DNA from: Snuella lapsa
GTDB taxonomy: Bacteria; Bacteroidota; Bacteroidia; Flavobacteriales; Flavobacteriaceae
DNA: 64,000 nucleotides
Direction of reading: 5' to 3'
Assembly: GCF_039539345.1 (NCBI RefSeq)
Contig: NZ_BAABCY010000079.1
Coordinates: forward strand, 1-64,000
Shown: in pieces, positions 44,067 through 52,752 of the stretch
Layout of the letters: each line of letters starts with the position of its first letter
Numbering within the stretch: the first letter of the stretch is position 1
Program-made: the position numbers and the translations under genes
The notes under the pieces: model-generated
The model's database searches: none
The model's input: the letters and a program-made list of their open reading frames with translations, nothing else
What the model was told of the DNA's origin: nothing

Positions 44067-44594
44067 ATGAAACATTTTAGCAGATTGTTTGTAATAGTCA
44101 TTTTGGTTCTGGCATCTTGTCATTCTATAAATGCACAGAAAGGTTTTAGGATTGAAGCCAATATAGGCCCCGCTTTGGGCGAATCGCGAGATTACCACAC
44201 CTTCGCATTACAAGGTAATTTGTATTACCTCTTTCAGGTAACAGACAATATAGATCTAGGAATAACATCAGGATTCCTTTTGTATTTAGGCGATAATACT
44301 GACGATACTGCGCCTTTATTTTCATCAATTCCCGATGGCTACATTCCCATTGCATTAGCAGGGAGGATCGACCTTTCAAAAGCAGTCTCCGTTGGTCTCG
44401 ACACCGGGTTATCGGTTAATATTGATGAGGACACTGGTTTTTATTTTCGTCCATTACTGATGTATCACATAAAAGAAAAGCTATCACTTGTAGCATCTTA
44501 CATCCATATCAATGAAAAAGGAGGTGGAGACTTTATAATAGAAAACAAATATACCGCAGCAGCTTTAATGATAGGTTTAAACTTTGGTTTTTGA
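44067..44594 (+). CDS. Small outer-membrane beta-barrel protein
   Basis: A 175-residue exported protein with a signal peptide to about residue 23 (SINAQ). The rest alternates in the manner of an 8-strand barrel: GFRIEANIGPALG, FALQGNLYYLFQV, LGITSGFLLYLG, YFRPLLMYHI, KLSLVASYIHI. It ends with AALMIGLNFGF, a typical terminal outer-membrane strand with final Phe. No enzymatic motif is visible. The gene stands alone. Confidence 0.8.
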   Translation: MKHFSRLFVIVILVLASCHSINAQKGFRIEANIGPALGESRDYHTFALQGNLYYLFQVTDNIDLGITSGFLLYLGDNTDDTAPLFSSIPDGYIPIALAGRIDLSKAVSVGLDTGLSVNIDEDTGFYFRPLLMYHIKEKLSLVASYIHINEKGGGDFIIENKYTAAALMIGLNFGF

Positions 44595-44633
44595 TATTAC
44601 TATAAAACCCTGTAACGCCTAACATCTTAATTC

Positions 44634-44669
44634 AAAAAGCCCCCACTTACTACTCATTGGGTGGGGTGC
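44634..44669 (-). terminator. Intrinsic terminator for the minus-strand split gene
   Basis: On the minus strand a G+C-rich stem forms between 44661-44669 and 44639-44646, with one bulge and a loop of about 14 nt, and T5 follows (44638-44634). It lies just after the stop at 44677. Confidence 0.7.
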
Positions 44670-44676
44670 CTTCACA

Positions 44677-45128
44677 CTAATGCTTTCCCTTTTTCTTATG
44701 GCTATTATTATGCTTTTTCCCCGGTCCTTTTCCTTTCTTTGAACCTGCATTGTGTTTTAATTGATGAAATTCAGCAGAACCCGGTTTGATACCAAGTTCT
44801 TTGGCAATAACTCCCCCGCCCCTTGACTTATGCGTCCTGTAAACTGTCAAAACTCTGTCTAAAGACACCCTGGCAATCTTCGCAACCTCTAATGAGAAGT
44901 AGATCTCACCGGGTATCATTCCGAGACTTACAGTCATATAATTCAATTTTTTTCAGAAACATTATATGACACATGCATCTCTTTATTAAACAGATTTAGA
45001 TCCAGTCGCGCCTGGGTATTTATATTTTGTAAATCTGAATCTAATTGCACACTCCCTGTATTAAAGGTAATTTGAGCCGGTACTAAATAAAAACTAAATG
45101 AAAAAATGACTAAAAACAGGTATTTCAT
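44677..45128 (-). pseudogene. Secreted Lys/Gly-rich-tail protein split by a one-base shift at an A7 run
   Basis: Two minus-strand frames fit one gene. The upstream frame (45128 to 44943, 61 residues) has a signal peptide (YLVPAQ) and ends SYNVSEKN. The downstream frame (44946 to 44677) continues NYMTVSLGMIPGEIYFSLEV and ends in a Lys/Gly/His-rich tail (KKGKGPGKKH). The junction is GAAAAAAATTG on the coding strand. One more A, or a -1 ribosomal slip on the A7 run, joins them as SEKKLNYMTV. The downstream part has no ATG at its beginning (only TTG). I recall similar full-length secreted proteins in flavobacteria, of unknown function. It may be a true pseudogene, a sequencing error or a programmed frameshift. 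Confidence 0.7.
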
Positions 45129-45563
45129 GGTATTTGATTTGGGTTAACATAATTATCTACGATAAAATTTCAAATTTAGACTGAGTTTCCTCCTATTTTT
45201 TTCAGAGAATAAGCCCCGTAAAATGTTTAATGCTTCCTTACTATGTTCAGAAATAAATCCTTTAAGTTCTTTTTTGAAAATAAAAGCCATAAATATATTA
45301 CTTGATAGCCGGAATTAACAATTCTGTTTCTCAATTTATTTCGCTATATTTATAGTTGCTTTAATAGCCTATGCCCCTTTTTAAGATCTTATTATGGGGG
45401 TATGTACTATATAGTTGTAAGCACATCTTCATTTATAAAAATTTGGTTTTCGTGATATCTAAACTTTAAAGTATCAAATAGCACATAAAACCCAATTACA
45501 TTGCTTCAAATTTAAATTACAATAACACTGTAAATCAGGTAACTCATTTAAAATTTGAGCATT
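45129..45563. other. Intergenic region without a recognised gene
   Basis: A 435-bp A+T-rich gap between a minus-strand and a plus-strand gene, so it should carry two promoters. Both strands were read. I found no coding frame with a recognisable product and no strong hairpin. Confidence 0.6.
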
Positions 45564-46724
45564 ATGAAATCAACCAACAATTCTTCAGCTGAACCAACAC
45601 TCTTATTTATTCCTGATATTAGCGGCTTTACCAAGTTTGTTCACGAAACCGAAATATCCCATAGTGAGCATATTATAAAAGAACTGCTTGAAACACTTAT
45701 TGACGCTAATGAAATGGATCTTCAAGTATCTGAAGTGGAAGGTGATGCGATCTTGTTTTATAGAAAAGGTAAAAAGCCTACGGCCGCCGAAACCTTAGCT
45801 CAAGTACAACGAATGTATATTAAATTTCATACCTGCCTGAGAACCTATGAATCGCAGCGTATATGCCAATGTGGCGCCTGTGCCAATTCTGATGGCTTAA
45901 GCTTAAAATTTATCATTCACTATGGAAATATCTCTATTAATCAGGTAAAAACCCAATCCAAACTGTTTGGAAGCGATTTAATCGTAGCACACCGCCTTAT
46001 GAAAAATGACGTTCCATTAAAAGAATATGTTTTAATTACAGATCAACTTATAGATGCTTGCGCCTCTTGGGTTGAAATTGATCAGGTAGCCTGGGCTGCA
46101 CCAAATCACGGTAACGGTCATTACGATTTTGGTGACATTAAATATTGTTATTTACCCTTAGCGCCTTTGGAATCTCATATTCCTCAACCGAGTATTGAAG
46201 ATTACGCCACCGATTCAAACATGCGTCAAATTCTTTCCGTAGAATCCGTAATAACCGCACCTATAGAACTAGTATTTGATGTGGTCTCGGATGTTAATGC
46301 AAAACACCTTTGGGTACTAAATGTTAAGGGAAGTGACAAGACAAATGGCAAGATCGTCAAAAACGGCAGTACCCATAGATGCATTATGAATGAAGATGAA
46401 AACGATCCCTTTTTCACCTCTCATAGTTTTGAAATAAGCAAAGATCTTATCATCTGGATAGACACCAACCACACGCACGAAGCCAATATGGTAGTTACGC
46501 TTCGTCGTATTGGAAACCGCCTTACCAGAACAAATCTAACTGTGTTAAAAAAGATAAATCCTTTAAAAAAAATACTTTTCAATTTATTCATGAAAAAAGG
46601 TTTTGTTCAATTCTATGACACCTCCTTAAAAAAACTAAATGTATACTGTCAGGATTTACAGAAAAAAGGTCTAAAACATTCTTCCGGTATTTTACTAGAA
46701 CCCGCAGGTAAGCCAGTGGCCTAG
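45564..46724 (+). CDS. DUF2652 (cyclase-like) plus SRPBCC domain protein
   Basis: A 386-residue soluble protein. The N-terminal half (about 10-200) is DUF2652, related to class III nucleotide cyclase folds. It has LLFIPDISGFTKFVHETE, the segment EVEGDAILFYRKG and a short Cys cluster CQCGAC near residue 105. The C-terminal half (about 225-375) is an SRPBCC/START-like lipid- or small-molecule-binding domain (SVESVITAPIELVFDVVSDV). I start it at the ATG at 45564, since an upstream TTG adds only three residues. Cyclase activity should not be assumed. The gene stands alone. Confidence 0.82.
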   Translation: MKSTNNSSAEPTLLFIPDISGFTKFVHETEISHSEHIIKELLETLIDANEMDLQVSEVEGDAILFYRKGKKPTAAETLAQVQRMYIKFHTCLRTYESQRICQCGACANSDGLSLKFIIHYGNISINQVKTQSKLFGSDLIVAHRLMKNDVPLKEYVLITDQLIDACASWVEIDQVAWAAPNHGNGHYDFGDIKYCYLPLAPLESHIPQPSIEDYATDSNMRQILSVESVITAPIELVFDVVSDVNAKHLWVLNVKGSDKTNGKIVKNGSTHRCIMNEDENDPFFTSHSFEISKDLIIWIDTNHTHEANMVVTLRRIGNRLTRTNLTVLKKINPLKKILFNLFMKKGFVQFYDTSLKKLNVYCQDLQKKGLKHSSGILLEPAGKPVA

Positions 46725-46777
46725 GCCTAAACAAGGATATCCCACATCCTACAAATTATATAATGTTAATGTATTTA

Positions 46778-46882
46778 TTATTGTGCTTTTACCACATATA
46801 CAAAAGGATAGGCTAAACTCATTGTCATGCATGCAGGAATCCCATTAGTCTCCGGCAGTCTGTACTCAACATAGATTTGCAT
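46778..46882 (-). CDS. Very short open frame in the 46.7-47.1 kb gap, possible gene remnant
   Basis: A 34-codon minus-strand frame starting MQIYVEYRLPETNGIPACMT and ending in an aromatic segment (YPFVYVVKAQ). Its composition looks protein-like, and it could be the tail of a decayed secreted protein or a real small gene. Nothing else was recognised in 46725-47058 (334 bp). Confidence 0.25.
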   Translation of the reverse strand: MQIYVEYRLPETNGIPACMTMSLAYPFVYVVKAQ

Positions 46883-47058
46883 ACCTTAAATCGTTAAATC
46901 CTTTGCTTAATTATTTCACAAAAAGTATTGTTAAATATATTGAAGAGAACCTATCATATTACTATGATGACTTCAAAATCAAAACAATGAACTTTTAAGC
47001 AAAATTCCCCGTACATCTTTGCTATTTCTTTGCATCGAACCATTAAAACTTTAAGGTC

Positions 47059-47472
47059 ATGAAAAACATTTTAGCAGGTATCATTTTAACTTTTACCCTT
47101 TTTAGCACTAATGCACAAGACACGAACCAAAGAATTATTATTGATGTAACCAGCACAAATTTTAAGGTATATCAATCTGTATTACTCACATTAAAAATTA
47201 TGACTGCAAGTCACCCGAACACTCAGTTTGATGTCATCGCTTACGGAGAAGCAGTTCCGATGATGATGAAAAACCGATCGGTTGTTGCCGATCAAATATT
47301 AAAGTACCAAAACAATGATAACATTACATTTACGGCATGTGAAGTAAGTATGTCCCTATTCAATATTAAAAGAGAACAACTTTTAGATGGTATTCTTACT
47401 GTTGAAAACGCCATAGACGAAATAGTAAAGAAACAAGAAAAAGGGTGGGGATACATTAAATCGGGGATCTAA
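47059..47472 (+). CDS. Exported DsrE-like protein
   Basis: A 137-residue protein with a signal peptide (FSTNAQ, to about residue 20). The mature part has the DsrE/DsrF-like alpha/beta pattern: IIIDVTSTN, a helix (KVYQSVLLTLKIM), the strand FDVIAYGEAVPMM, then ITFTACEVSMSLFNIKREQL. The Cys in FTACEVSM occupies the position of the active Cys in sulfur-relay relatives. A role in periplasmic sulfur chemistry is possible but unproven. It stands alone, 174 bp upstream of an AraC regulator. Confidence 0.82.
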   Translation: MKNILAGIILTFTLFSTNAQDTNQRIIIDVTSTNFKVYQSVLLTLKIMTASHPNTQFDVIAYGEAVPMMMKNRSVVADQILKYQNNDNITFTACEVSMSLFNIKREQLLDGILTVENAIDEIVKKQEKGWGYIKSGI

Positions 47473-47646
47473 ATACCCGTTCACATATGAAAAAAAATCA
47501 TATATTCTGGTAATTTTAATACAATTGTAGTCCATTCCTTTTCCATACACACCTTTTTTATTTATGAAATTTAATACTTAAATTTGTTTCAAAGCCCTTT
47601 ATTATCCCCAAAAATAATACTATCCTAAACTCCCTTAAAATAATAA

Positions 47647-48504
47647 ATGGATAACTTATTTGAAAGCATAAAGGAAAGTTTGGTCTTTAACAAGTTCGCA
47701 TTAGACGAACTTGTTTGCGTAGAATATACCTGTGGCGTTGTAGATGAAGAAGTTGGTATTTACACACAGTCTGATTATATTATCTATGTTTTAAGTGGCA
47801 AAAAGACCTGGCGTACTATTGAAGACGAGTGGCTCATGGAGGCTGGTCAAACCATATTTGTAAAAAAGGGAGCCGCTATTGTTCGTCAGTTTTTCGATGA
47901 TGATTTTTGCATGTTCGGGTTCTTCCTTCCAGACGACATTATTCGTGAAGCTCTTAAAGATGTTATCCATAACGTTCCGATTAACAACCAAATCGATGTC
48001 CATCAATTTACCGCCACTAAACTGTTACCGAAAGATTATATAAATGATTTTATTCGGTCCATGTACCCTTATTTTAGGGATAAAAAGGAACCGCCGGAAG
48101 CTATTCTTAGATTAAAATTAAAAGAGCTCTTGATAAACATATTATATAATTGTGAAAACGATCTCTTGGTCTCTTATTTAAAATCGGTCACTGTTAACCC
48201 CGAACCGTCACTTACCCATATCATGGAGACCAATTTTACGTTCAATTTAAAGTTAGAAGAGTTTGCCAAAATGTGTCATCGCAGTCTCTCGAAATTTAAA
48301 AGAGATTTCTTTAACCATTACAATACCACCCCTGGCAAATGGCTATCCAATAAACGCCTGGAGCATGCTGCAGGCTTGTTGCTAAACTCCAATTCTAATA
48401 TTACTCAAGTTGCCTTTGAATGTGGTTTTGAAGATGTTTCGCACTTTAGCAGAGCATTTAAAGATAAATTTGGAATGAGCCCCAGCAGCTATTTAAAAGC
48501 CTGA
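47647..48504 (+). CDS. AraC-family transcriptional regulator (paralogue 1)
   Basis: A 285-residue regulator with an N-terminal cupin-like sensor domain (about 15-130) and two C-terminal AraC helix-turn-helix motifs (about 190-284). These read FAKMCHRSLSKFKRDFFNHY and TQVAFECGFEDVSHFSRAFK, with the closing MSPSSY motif. It is clearly paralogous to the regulator at 57975-58835 (DYIIYVLSGKKTW against DYIVYILSGKKTW). The gene lies 111 bp upstream of an acyl-CoA-dehydrogenase-fold gene on the same strand, a plausible target. The effector is unknown. Confidence 0.9.
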   Translation: MDNLFESIKESLVFNKFALDELVCVEYTCGVVDEEVGIYTQSDYIIYVLSGKKTWRTIEDEWLMEAGQTIFVKKGAAIVRQFFDDDFCMFGFFLPDDIIREALKDVIHNVPINNQIDVHQFTATKLLPKDYINDFIRSMYPYFRDKKEPPEAILRLKLKELLINILYNCENDLLVSYLKSVTVNPEPSLTHIMETNFTFNLKLEEFAKMCHRSLSKFKRDFFNHYNTTPGKWLSNKRLEHAAGLLLNSNSNITQVAFECGFEDVSHFSRAFKDKFGMSPSSYLKA

Positions 48505-48615
48505 ATTAGTAATTTATACAGCCCTGAACTTTTAAAACCAGCTTTTAAACTTTTTAGCAAAGCATCATGATGACGATTCAGCGAAATTTGCTGTAATAAT
48601 TTAATCTTAAAAATC

Positions 48616-49743
48616 ATGTCATCACAAACACTTCAACATTCCGACTGGCAACTATTAACCAAGCACATTGGTAATGATTTTGCCCAACGTGCCCTAGATT
48701 ATGATTTAGAAGGCTCCTTTGTAAAAGAAAACTACAATCAACTTAGGGAGCACAAATTCTTTTCAGCTGCCATTCCCAAAGAATTAGGAGGTGGCGGTTT
48801 ATCACATTCTGAGATGTGTCAAATTATCAAGACTATTGCTCACTACTGTAGCTCTACCGCTCTATCCTTTTCAATGCACCAACATTTAATTGCTGCCGCA
48901 GTATGGAAATACAAACACCAAAACGTTGGTAAAGAAATACTTCGTAACATAGCCAAAAATGAACTTATACTTATTAGTACGGGAGCACGGGATTGGTTAG
49001 GATCTAATGGCGAATTAAAAAAAACCAAAGGCGGTTATTTATTTTCAGGCACCAAGCATTTTGCCAGTCAATCTGCAGGAGGTGACCTTGTTGTTACCAG
49101 CGGCACCTATTTAAACCATAATACAGACTGGGATGTACTACACTTTACAGTTCCAATGGCATCGAATGGTGTTTCAATTTTAGACAATTGGGACGTTATG
49201 GGAATGCGGGGAACAGGATCTAATTCTATTGTTTTTGACAATGTTTTTGTACCTGAATCGGCCATCACATTGTCCAGACCAAAAAATGAATTTCATCCCG
49301 TTTGGCATGTCGTTTTAACAGTGGCCGTGCCCTTAATAATGGCAACCTACGTTGGCATAGCCGAGAAAGCAAAAGCGATTGCCATTGAAAAAGGTAAAAA
49401 ATACCATCGTAATCAAGATCATATAGCGACGCTTATTGGTCGTTTAAATAATACTTTGTTAAGCGCTCAAACGGAATGGAAAGCCATGTATGCACTTACA
49501 AACGAATTTGATTTTAGTCCTAATGAATCCACTACTGTAGACATTTTAACCCATAAAACAAACGTTGGTGAGGCGGCAAAAAAGACAGTAGCATATGCTA
49601 TGGAAGCTATAGGTGGGCAAAGTTTCTATCGTGCTAATATTTTAGAACGCTTGTTTAGAGATGTGCAAGCCTCTCCTTTTCATCCTTTGCCCAAATGGGA
49701 ACAATATGCCTTTACCGGAAAGCGCTTATTAGAGGCTAATTAA
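48616..49743 (+). CDS. Acyl-CoA dehydrogenase-fold flavoprotein
   Basis: A 375-residue cytoplasmic flavoprotein. The N-terminal helical domain (FFSAAIPKELGGGGLS), the middle beta-domain (GYLFSGTKHFASQSAGGDLVV; GMRGTGSNSIVFDNVFVPE, quoted in parts) and the C-terminal helices are in the standard order. The C-terminal motif RLFRDVQASPFHP resembles the group that includes DszC-like monooxygenases rather than classical acyl-CoA dehydrogenases with a catalytic Glu in that helix. It could therefore be a flavin-dependent monooxygenase. It follows the AraC paralogue 1 gene. The substrate is unknown. Confidence 0.85.
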   Translation: MSSQTLQHSDWQLLTKHIGNDFAQRALDYDLEGSFVKENYNQLREHKFFSAAIPKELGGGGLSHSEMCQIIKTIAHYCSSTALSFSMHQHLIAAAVWKYKHQNVGKEILRNIAKNELILISTGARDWLGSNGELKKTKGGYLFSGTKHFASQSAGGDLVVTSGTYLNHNTDWDVLHFTVPMASNGVSILDNWDVMGMRGTGSNSIVFDNVFVPESAITLSRPKNEFHPVWHVVLTVAVPLIMATYVGIAEKAKAIAIEKGKKYHRNQDHIATLIGRLNNTLLSAQTEWKAMYALTNEFDFSPNESTTVDILTHKTNVGEAAKKTVAYAMEAIGGQSFYRANILERLFRDVQASPFHPLPKWEQYAFTGKRLLEAN

Positions 49744-49957
49744 TATTCCTGAAACTTTAAGATCGGTCCATTAATGAAACATAAAGTAAGTTCGAGCAAT
49801 AGCAGAAGAGCCTCTAAAAAGAAACATTAATTCGCTTTCTTAGTTACAATCTTTCCCCTTGTTTACCCGTCCCTTCATCTCGTGCTGGGAATAAAGCATT
49901 CAAACCTTTATACCACCTACATTTTTAAAGTATTAAATAAACATTAAACAATGCATT

Positions 49958-50227
49958 ATGAATTTAGAAAACATTTATATCGACGAACTCATTGTTATGC
50001 GTGAAAAAGCAAGACAATCAAAAAATTACAAATTATCGGATAACATAAGGGACTTTTTAGACAGCAAACATGTATTCGTTTTTGATACACCTAATGCGCA
50101 GGTAGTCTATCACAGAACAACAGGATCACGCGAAGATCTCATCAATGAGTTGAAAAAAGAACAACGGGCCCAAAAGCTATTTGATGCCTGGTTGTATTCT
50201 GTAAACAAAACTTTAAAAGCATCTTAA
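49958..50227 (+). CDS. Orphan protein resembling the C-terminal tail of cysteinyl-tRNA synthetase
   Basis: A soluble 89-residue protein. Residues 7-56 (ELIVMREKARQSKNYKLSD, NIRDFLDSKHVFVFDTPNA) follow the pattern of the short helical tail that closes bacterial CysRS (R-x-x-A-R-x-x-K-x-[WY]-x-x-[AS]-D-x-I-R-D, then V-x-D-T-P). No synthetase catalytic core is present here. The next gene starts 2 bp after its stop, so the two are co-translated. It may bind RNA or act as a regulatory fragment. The resemblance is by eye and the function is open. Confidence 0.7.
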   Translation: MNLENIYIDELIVMREKARQSKNYKLSDNIRDFLDSKHVFVFDTPNAQVVYHRTTGSREDLINELKKEQRAQKLFDAWLYSVNKTLKAS

Positions 50228-50229
50228 TC

Positions 50230-50565
50230 ATGAAAACTTTTAAAAATGCATTCTATAAAAACCGGCTAAAGGCATTTATTCTAACCTATTGTGCCAAGGC
50301 AAACTACACCTGTACAAGCCAAGAAACGGAATTTATTAAGTCCAGAACAAACATTGATAATTTAGATCACATTCACTGTGAAATAAATAAACATAACGAC
50401 TATCAAATCATTCAAAAAATAGTGCATGGTATTAATAAATACGGTTACACTAAAAATGAGATAGAAAGCCTGCTCAATGAGATGAAGGAAATGATTGAAA
50501 TTAGTAGTGACTATAATTTATTAAAACAGAATACCTACAGAGGATTAAAATATATTCTAAGGTGA
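50230..50565 (+). CDS. Small protein of unknown function
   Basis: A 111-residue protein, basic at the N-terminus (MKTFKNAFYKNRLKAF), mostly helical, without signal peptide or membrane segment. Two Cys (YCAKANYTC) lie near residue 20-30. It is coupled to the CysRS-tail-like gene (2-bp gap). I do not recognise the family. The real coding nature is supported by the tight spacing and codon pattern. Confidence 0.65.
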   Translation: MKTFKNAFYKNRLKAFILTYCAKANYTCTSQETEFIKSRTNIDNLDHIHCEINKHNDYQIIQKIVHGINKYGYTKNEIESLLNEMKEMIEISSDYNLLKQNTYRGLKYILR

Positions 50566-50591
50566 CATATTAAAACTGTAAAACTCCTTTA

Positions 50592-51842
50592 TTAGTAATA
50601 ATCAATCGTTCTTTCTATTAGCATATAAAGAGGTTCATTTTTTTCGCTATCTGAAAGCACACAGGTTATCCAATTTCCTTCGGGATCATAAGTATATTGA
50701 GCTGTAAACTCTGATACTTTTTTATCCTTTTTAAATAATGCATGGCTTATATGATTGCCTTTTTCATTATAGATGTCTATAGATTTTCGTTTCTCTCCTT
50801 CTACTATCATTTCCATTAATTGATGATCTGTATTAAAAATTTTAGTGGTAGTATACTCTAAAGCGCCCTTATCGTCATAGTCGTAAATAACATGCTTTTC
50901 ATTGTTATCCACATACTCATGCGCTCTCTTAAATGTTTTTATACTGCCTTTAATTTTCAAAAACCCTGCTTTACTTGGCATTTGTTCCACAATCTTAATT
51001 TCCTCTTTTATTTTATCTCCTTCTGTATATTTATACTTCCAAGTCGTCATGCTCTTATCAAACATTTTCATTGGTGGGATACCCTTTTGTAACGCTCTTT
51101 TCTCTAAAATCTGTTTTTTATTTTTCAATAGACCATTTTCCAAATATTCATATTCCAATTGAACAGCGATGGTGTCAATAGTTTTAGGATCTAAAGGACC
51201 TATTTGCGTGGTATCGACATACATATATTTCTCTTTCAATAAACTACCCCTTTCATCAAATAATTCAAAATGATGGTTGTTTTTAAGTGCAATATTATCA
51301 TATTCTGCGAGCTGCAAATCAGCTGTTGTATCATCATTTGAAAGATAATATCTGTGATAATCTTCGTCGGTAAGATCCCTGCTTAAATATTTATAAAATA
51401 TTTTTTTAAACCATCCCTTGATTGGAACAGACCGTTTATTCCATCTCGTTTTTTCAAGACGTCCCAAAGAATCATAGGTCATTTTTAATACGATACTATC
51501 ATTTAATTCAAACATTGTCATCACAGCCTTAACTACATTTTGATTTTCATCGTAGTAATAATTATCTTTTAAATAATACGCTCCCTTATTGTTAGGATAG
51601 TATATTTCTGTTGCCAAACCACGCTCATTATACACTATTTTTCCTGTAAAAAAGTTTTCTCTAATTGGGTAATCTGACCTTATTTTAAAAACAGGCTTTT
51701 CTTTGATAATTTGTCCATTTGTTACTTCAACTTTAAAAAGTTTGGCATCAATACTTTTTATTTGGCTTTCGTTATTTGCAGCTTGGGACCAAGAAGCCAG
51801 ACCCACTAATGTTAACATCCATATAAATAATAAACTTTTCAT
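50592..51842 (-). CDS. Exported protein with RHS/MORN-like repeats, unknown function
   Basis: A 416-residue protein with a signal peptide (GLASWSQA, to about residue 21). The body contains repeats of the type YDxxGxLE/YNExGN, for example IVYNERGLATEIYY, MTYDSLGRLEKTRW, YDDKGALEYTTTK, IYNEKGNHISHAL and YDPEGNWITCVL. These are beta-hairpin repeats found in secreted Bacteroidota proteins and related to RHS/YD or toxin-antitoxin-like repeats. No toxin domain is visible. It is convergent with the small-gene pair and ends 26 bp from it. Confidence 0.7.
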   Translation of the reverse strand: MKSLLFIWMLTLVGLASWSQAANNESQIKSIDAKLFKVEVTNGQIIKEKPVFKIRSDYPIRENFFTGKIVYNERGLATEIYYPNNKGAYYLKDNYYYDENQNVVKAVMTMFELNDSIVLKMTYDSLGRLEKTRWNKRSVPIKGWFKKIFYKYLSRDLTDEDYHRYYLSNDDTTADLQLAEYDNIALKNNHHFELFDERGSLLKEKYMYVDTTQIGPLDPKTIDTIAVQLEYEYLENGLLKNKKQILEKRALQKGIPPMKMFDKSMTTWKYKYTEGDKIKEEIKIVEQMPSKAGFLKIKGSIKTFKRAHEYVDNNEKHVIYDYDDKGALEYTTTKIFNTDHQLMEMIVEGEKRKSIDIYNEKGNHISHALFKKDKKVSEFTAQYTYDPEGNWITCVLSDSEKNEPLYMLIERTIDYY

Positions 51843-52312
51843 TATTCTTAAGTTAAGTGAAATTATTGTTTTAAGAAATTGGCATTTAAAAATTTATGGT
51901 AAATAGAACAATGCACCGGTTTCTGAAAAGTTCAAAAAACAACACAGCTAGTCCATTTTTGTCTTAAGGATAAACTCCTAGGTTTATGTACTATCCTTAT
52001 TTCAAATTTCCAACTTCGACTAAGTAATTTAATCCTTAAAATGATTTTACGAAATGATTTATATCATTTAGCTGCGCTAATTTTCAATGAAGACAAAACA
52101 ACTAAACATTAAAATATCATTAGTAAAATTATTCTTGTAGTATTCAGATGTTTAATTGCTTCGGGAGTTAACAATTAGAAGAAAACCTTGAGAATTATCA
52201 TCAAGTAGCCATAATTCACCGGTATTTACAAAACACCAAAAGTTCTATAACTTGTAAAATGTATTCTATCCCAACAAAAGTACTCGAGCTCTAACACGTA
52301 ATCAAAATGGCA
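51843..52312. other. Intergenic region without a recognised gene
   Basis: A 470-bp A+T-rich gap. Near 51966-51997 there is an imperfect hairpin (ATAAAC/GTTTAT inside AAGGAT/ATCCTT) that may end minus-strand transcripts arriving from the SpeD-like gene. No coding frame was recognised. Confidence 0.5.
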
Positions 52313-52669
52313 CTAAAATGCCTTTGACTCCATTTTATTAATATCAAAAAATTCCTTTGTAGCATTTAAAGCTATGTTATTATCAAATCCCTTACATGTA
52401 TATATAATTATTGACAAAAATTTCTCCGATGACCAATAATACAAGGAAATTCCAGAATCAATTAAAGGCACAAAAGCATCGTACCCTTGATTTTCCTCCT
52501 TGCCATCTCCGCCTGGTGAAAAAATTATAGGTTGTCCATACATTCTTAAATGCAATGTTTTTGTGATTTCTTTAAAATAGTGTTCAATTAATAATTTATC
52601 TACTATTTCATTAAAAAACCCTTCCATAAGGAGTCTTTGTCTTGTAATGGTTGGTGCTAAATCTTTCAT
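52313..52669 (-). CDS. Divergent SpeD-like (AdoMet decarboxylase-fold) protein
   Basis: A 118-residue protein that follows the layout of bacterial S-adenosylmethionine decarboxylase (SpeD, about 120-140 residues). It begins with RLLMEGFFN in place of HLLVELYG and has a middle strand near the processing site (FVPLIDSGISLYYW in place of the ESHISIHTW region). The segment FLSIIIYTCKG keeps the conserved Cys, and a final helix follows. The self-cleaving Ser may be conserved (DSG for ESH) but the neighbouring His is Gly. Classical pyruvoyl-dependent activity is therefore doubtful. It follows the porin gene on the same strand (83-bp gap). The assignment is by pattern only. Confidence 0.55.
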   Translation of the reverse strand: MKDLAPTITRQRLLMEGFFNEIVDKLLIEHYFKEITKTLHLRMYGQPIIFSPGGDGKEENQGYDAFVPLIDSGISLYYWSSEKFLSIIIYTCKGFDNNIALNATKEFFDINKMESKAF

Positions 52670-52752
52670 ATATACTATTTTAAAATTGAACGTCTAACCA
52701 GATATTTTTAATTTAATTCCCAAATGAGTCCTTAGTAAAGGAGCTAAATGAT

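Noticed and set aside
45564..46724. Functional adenylate cyclase
   Set aside because: DUF2652 is only distantly like cyclases and I cannot see the full set of metal and base-recognising residues.
46725..47058. Regulatory RNA in the gap before the DsrE-like gene
   Set aside because: I found no stable hairpin or T-tract there; only a short open frame of doubtful meaning.
50592..51842. Polymorphic toxin of RHS type
   Set aside because: Only short YD-like hairpin repeats are seen, with no toxin domain, no core RHS signature and no adjacent immunity gene on the same strand.
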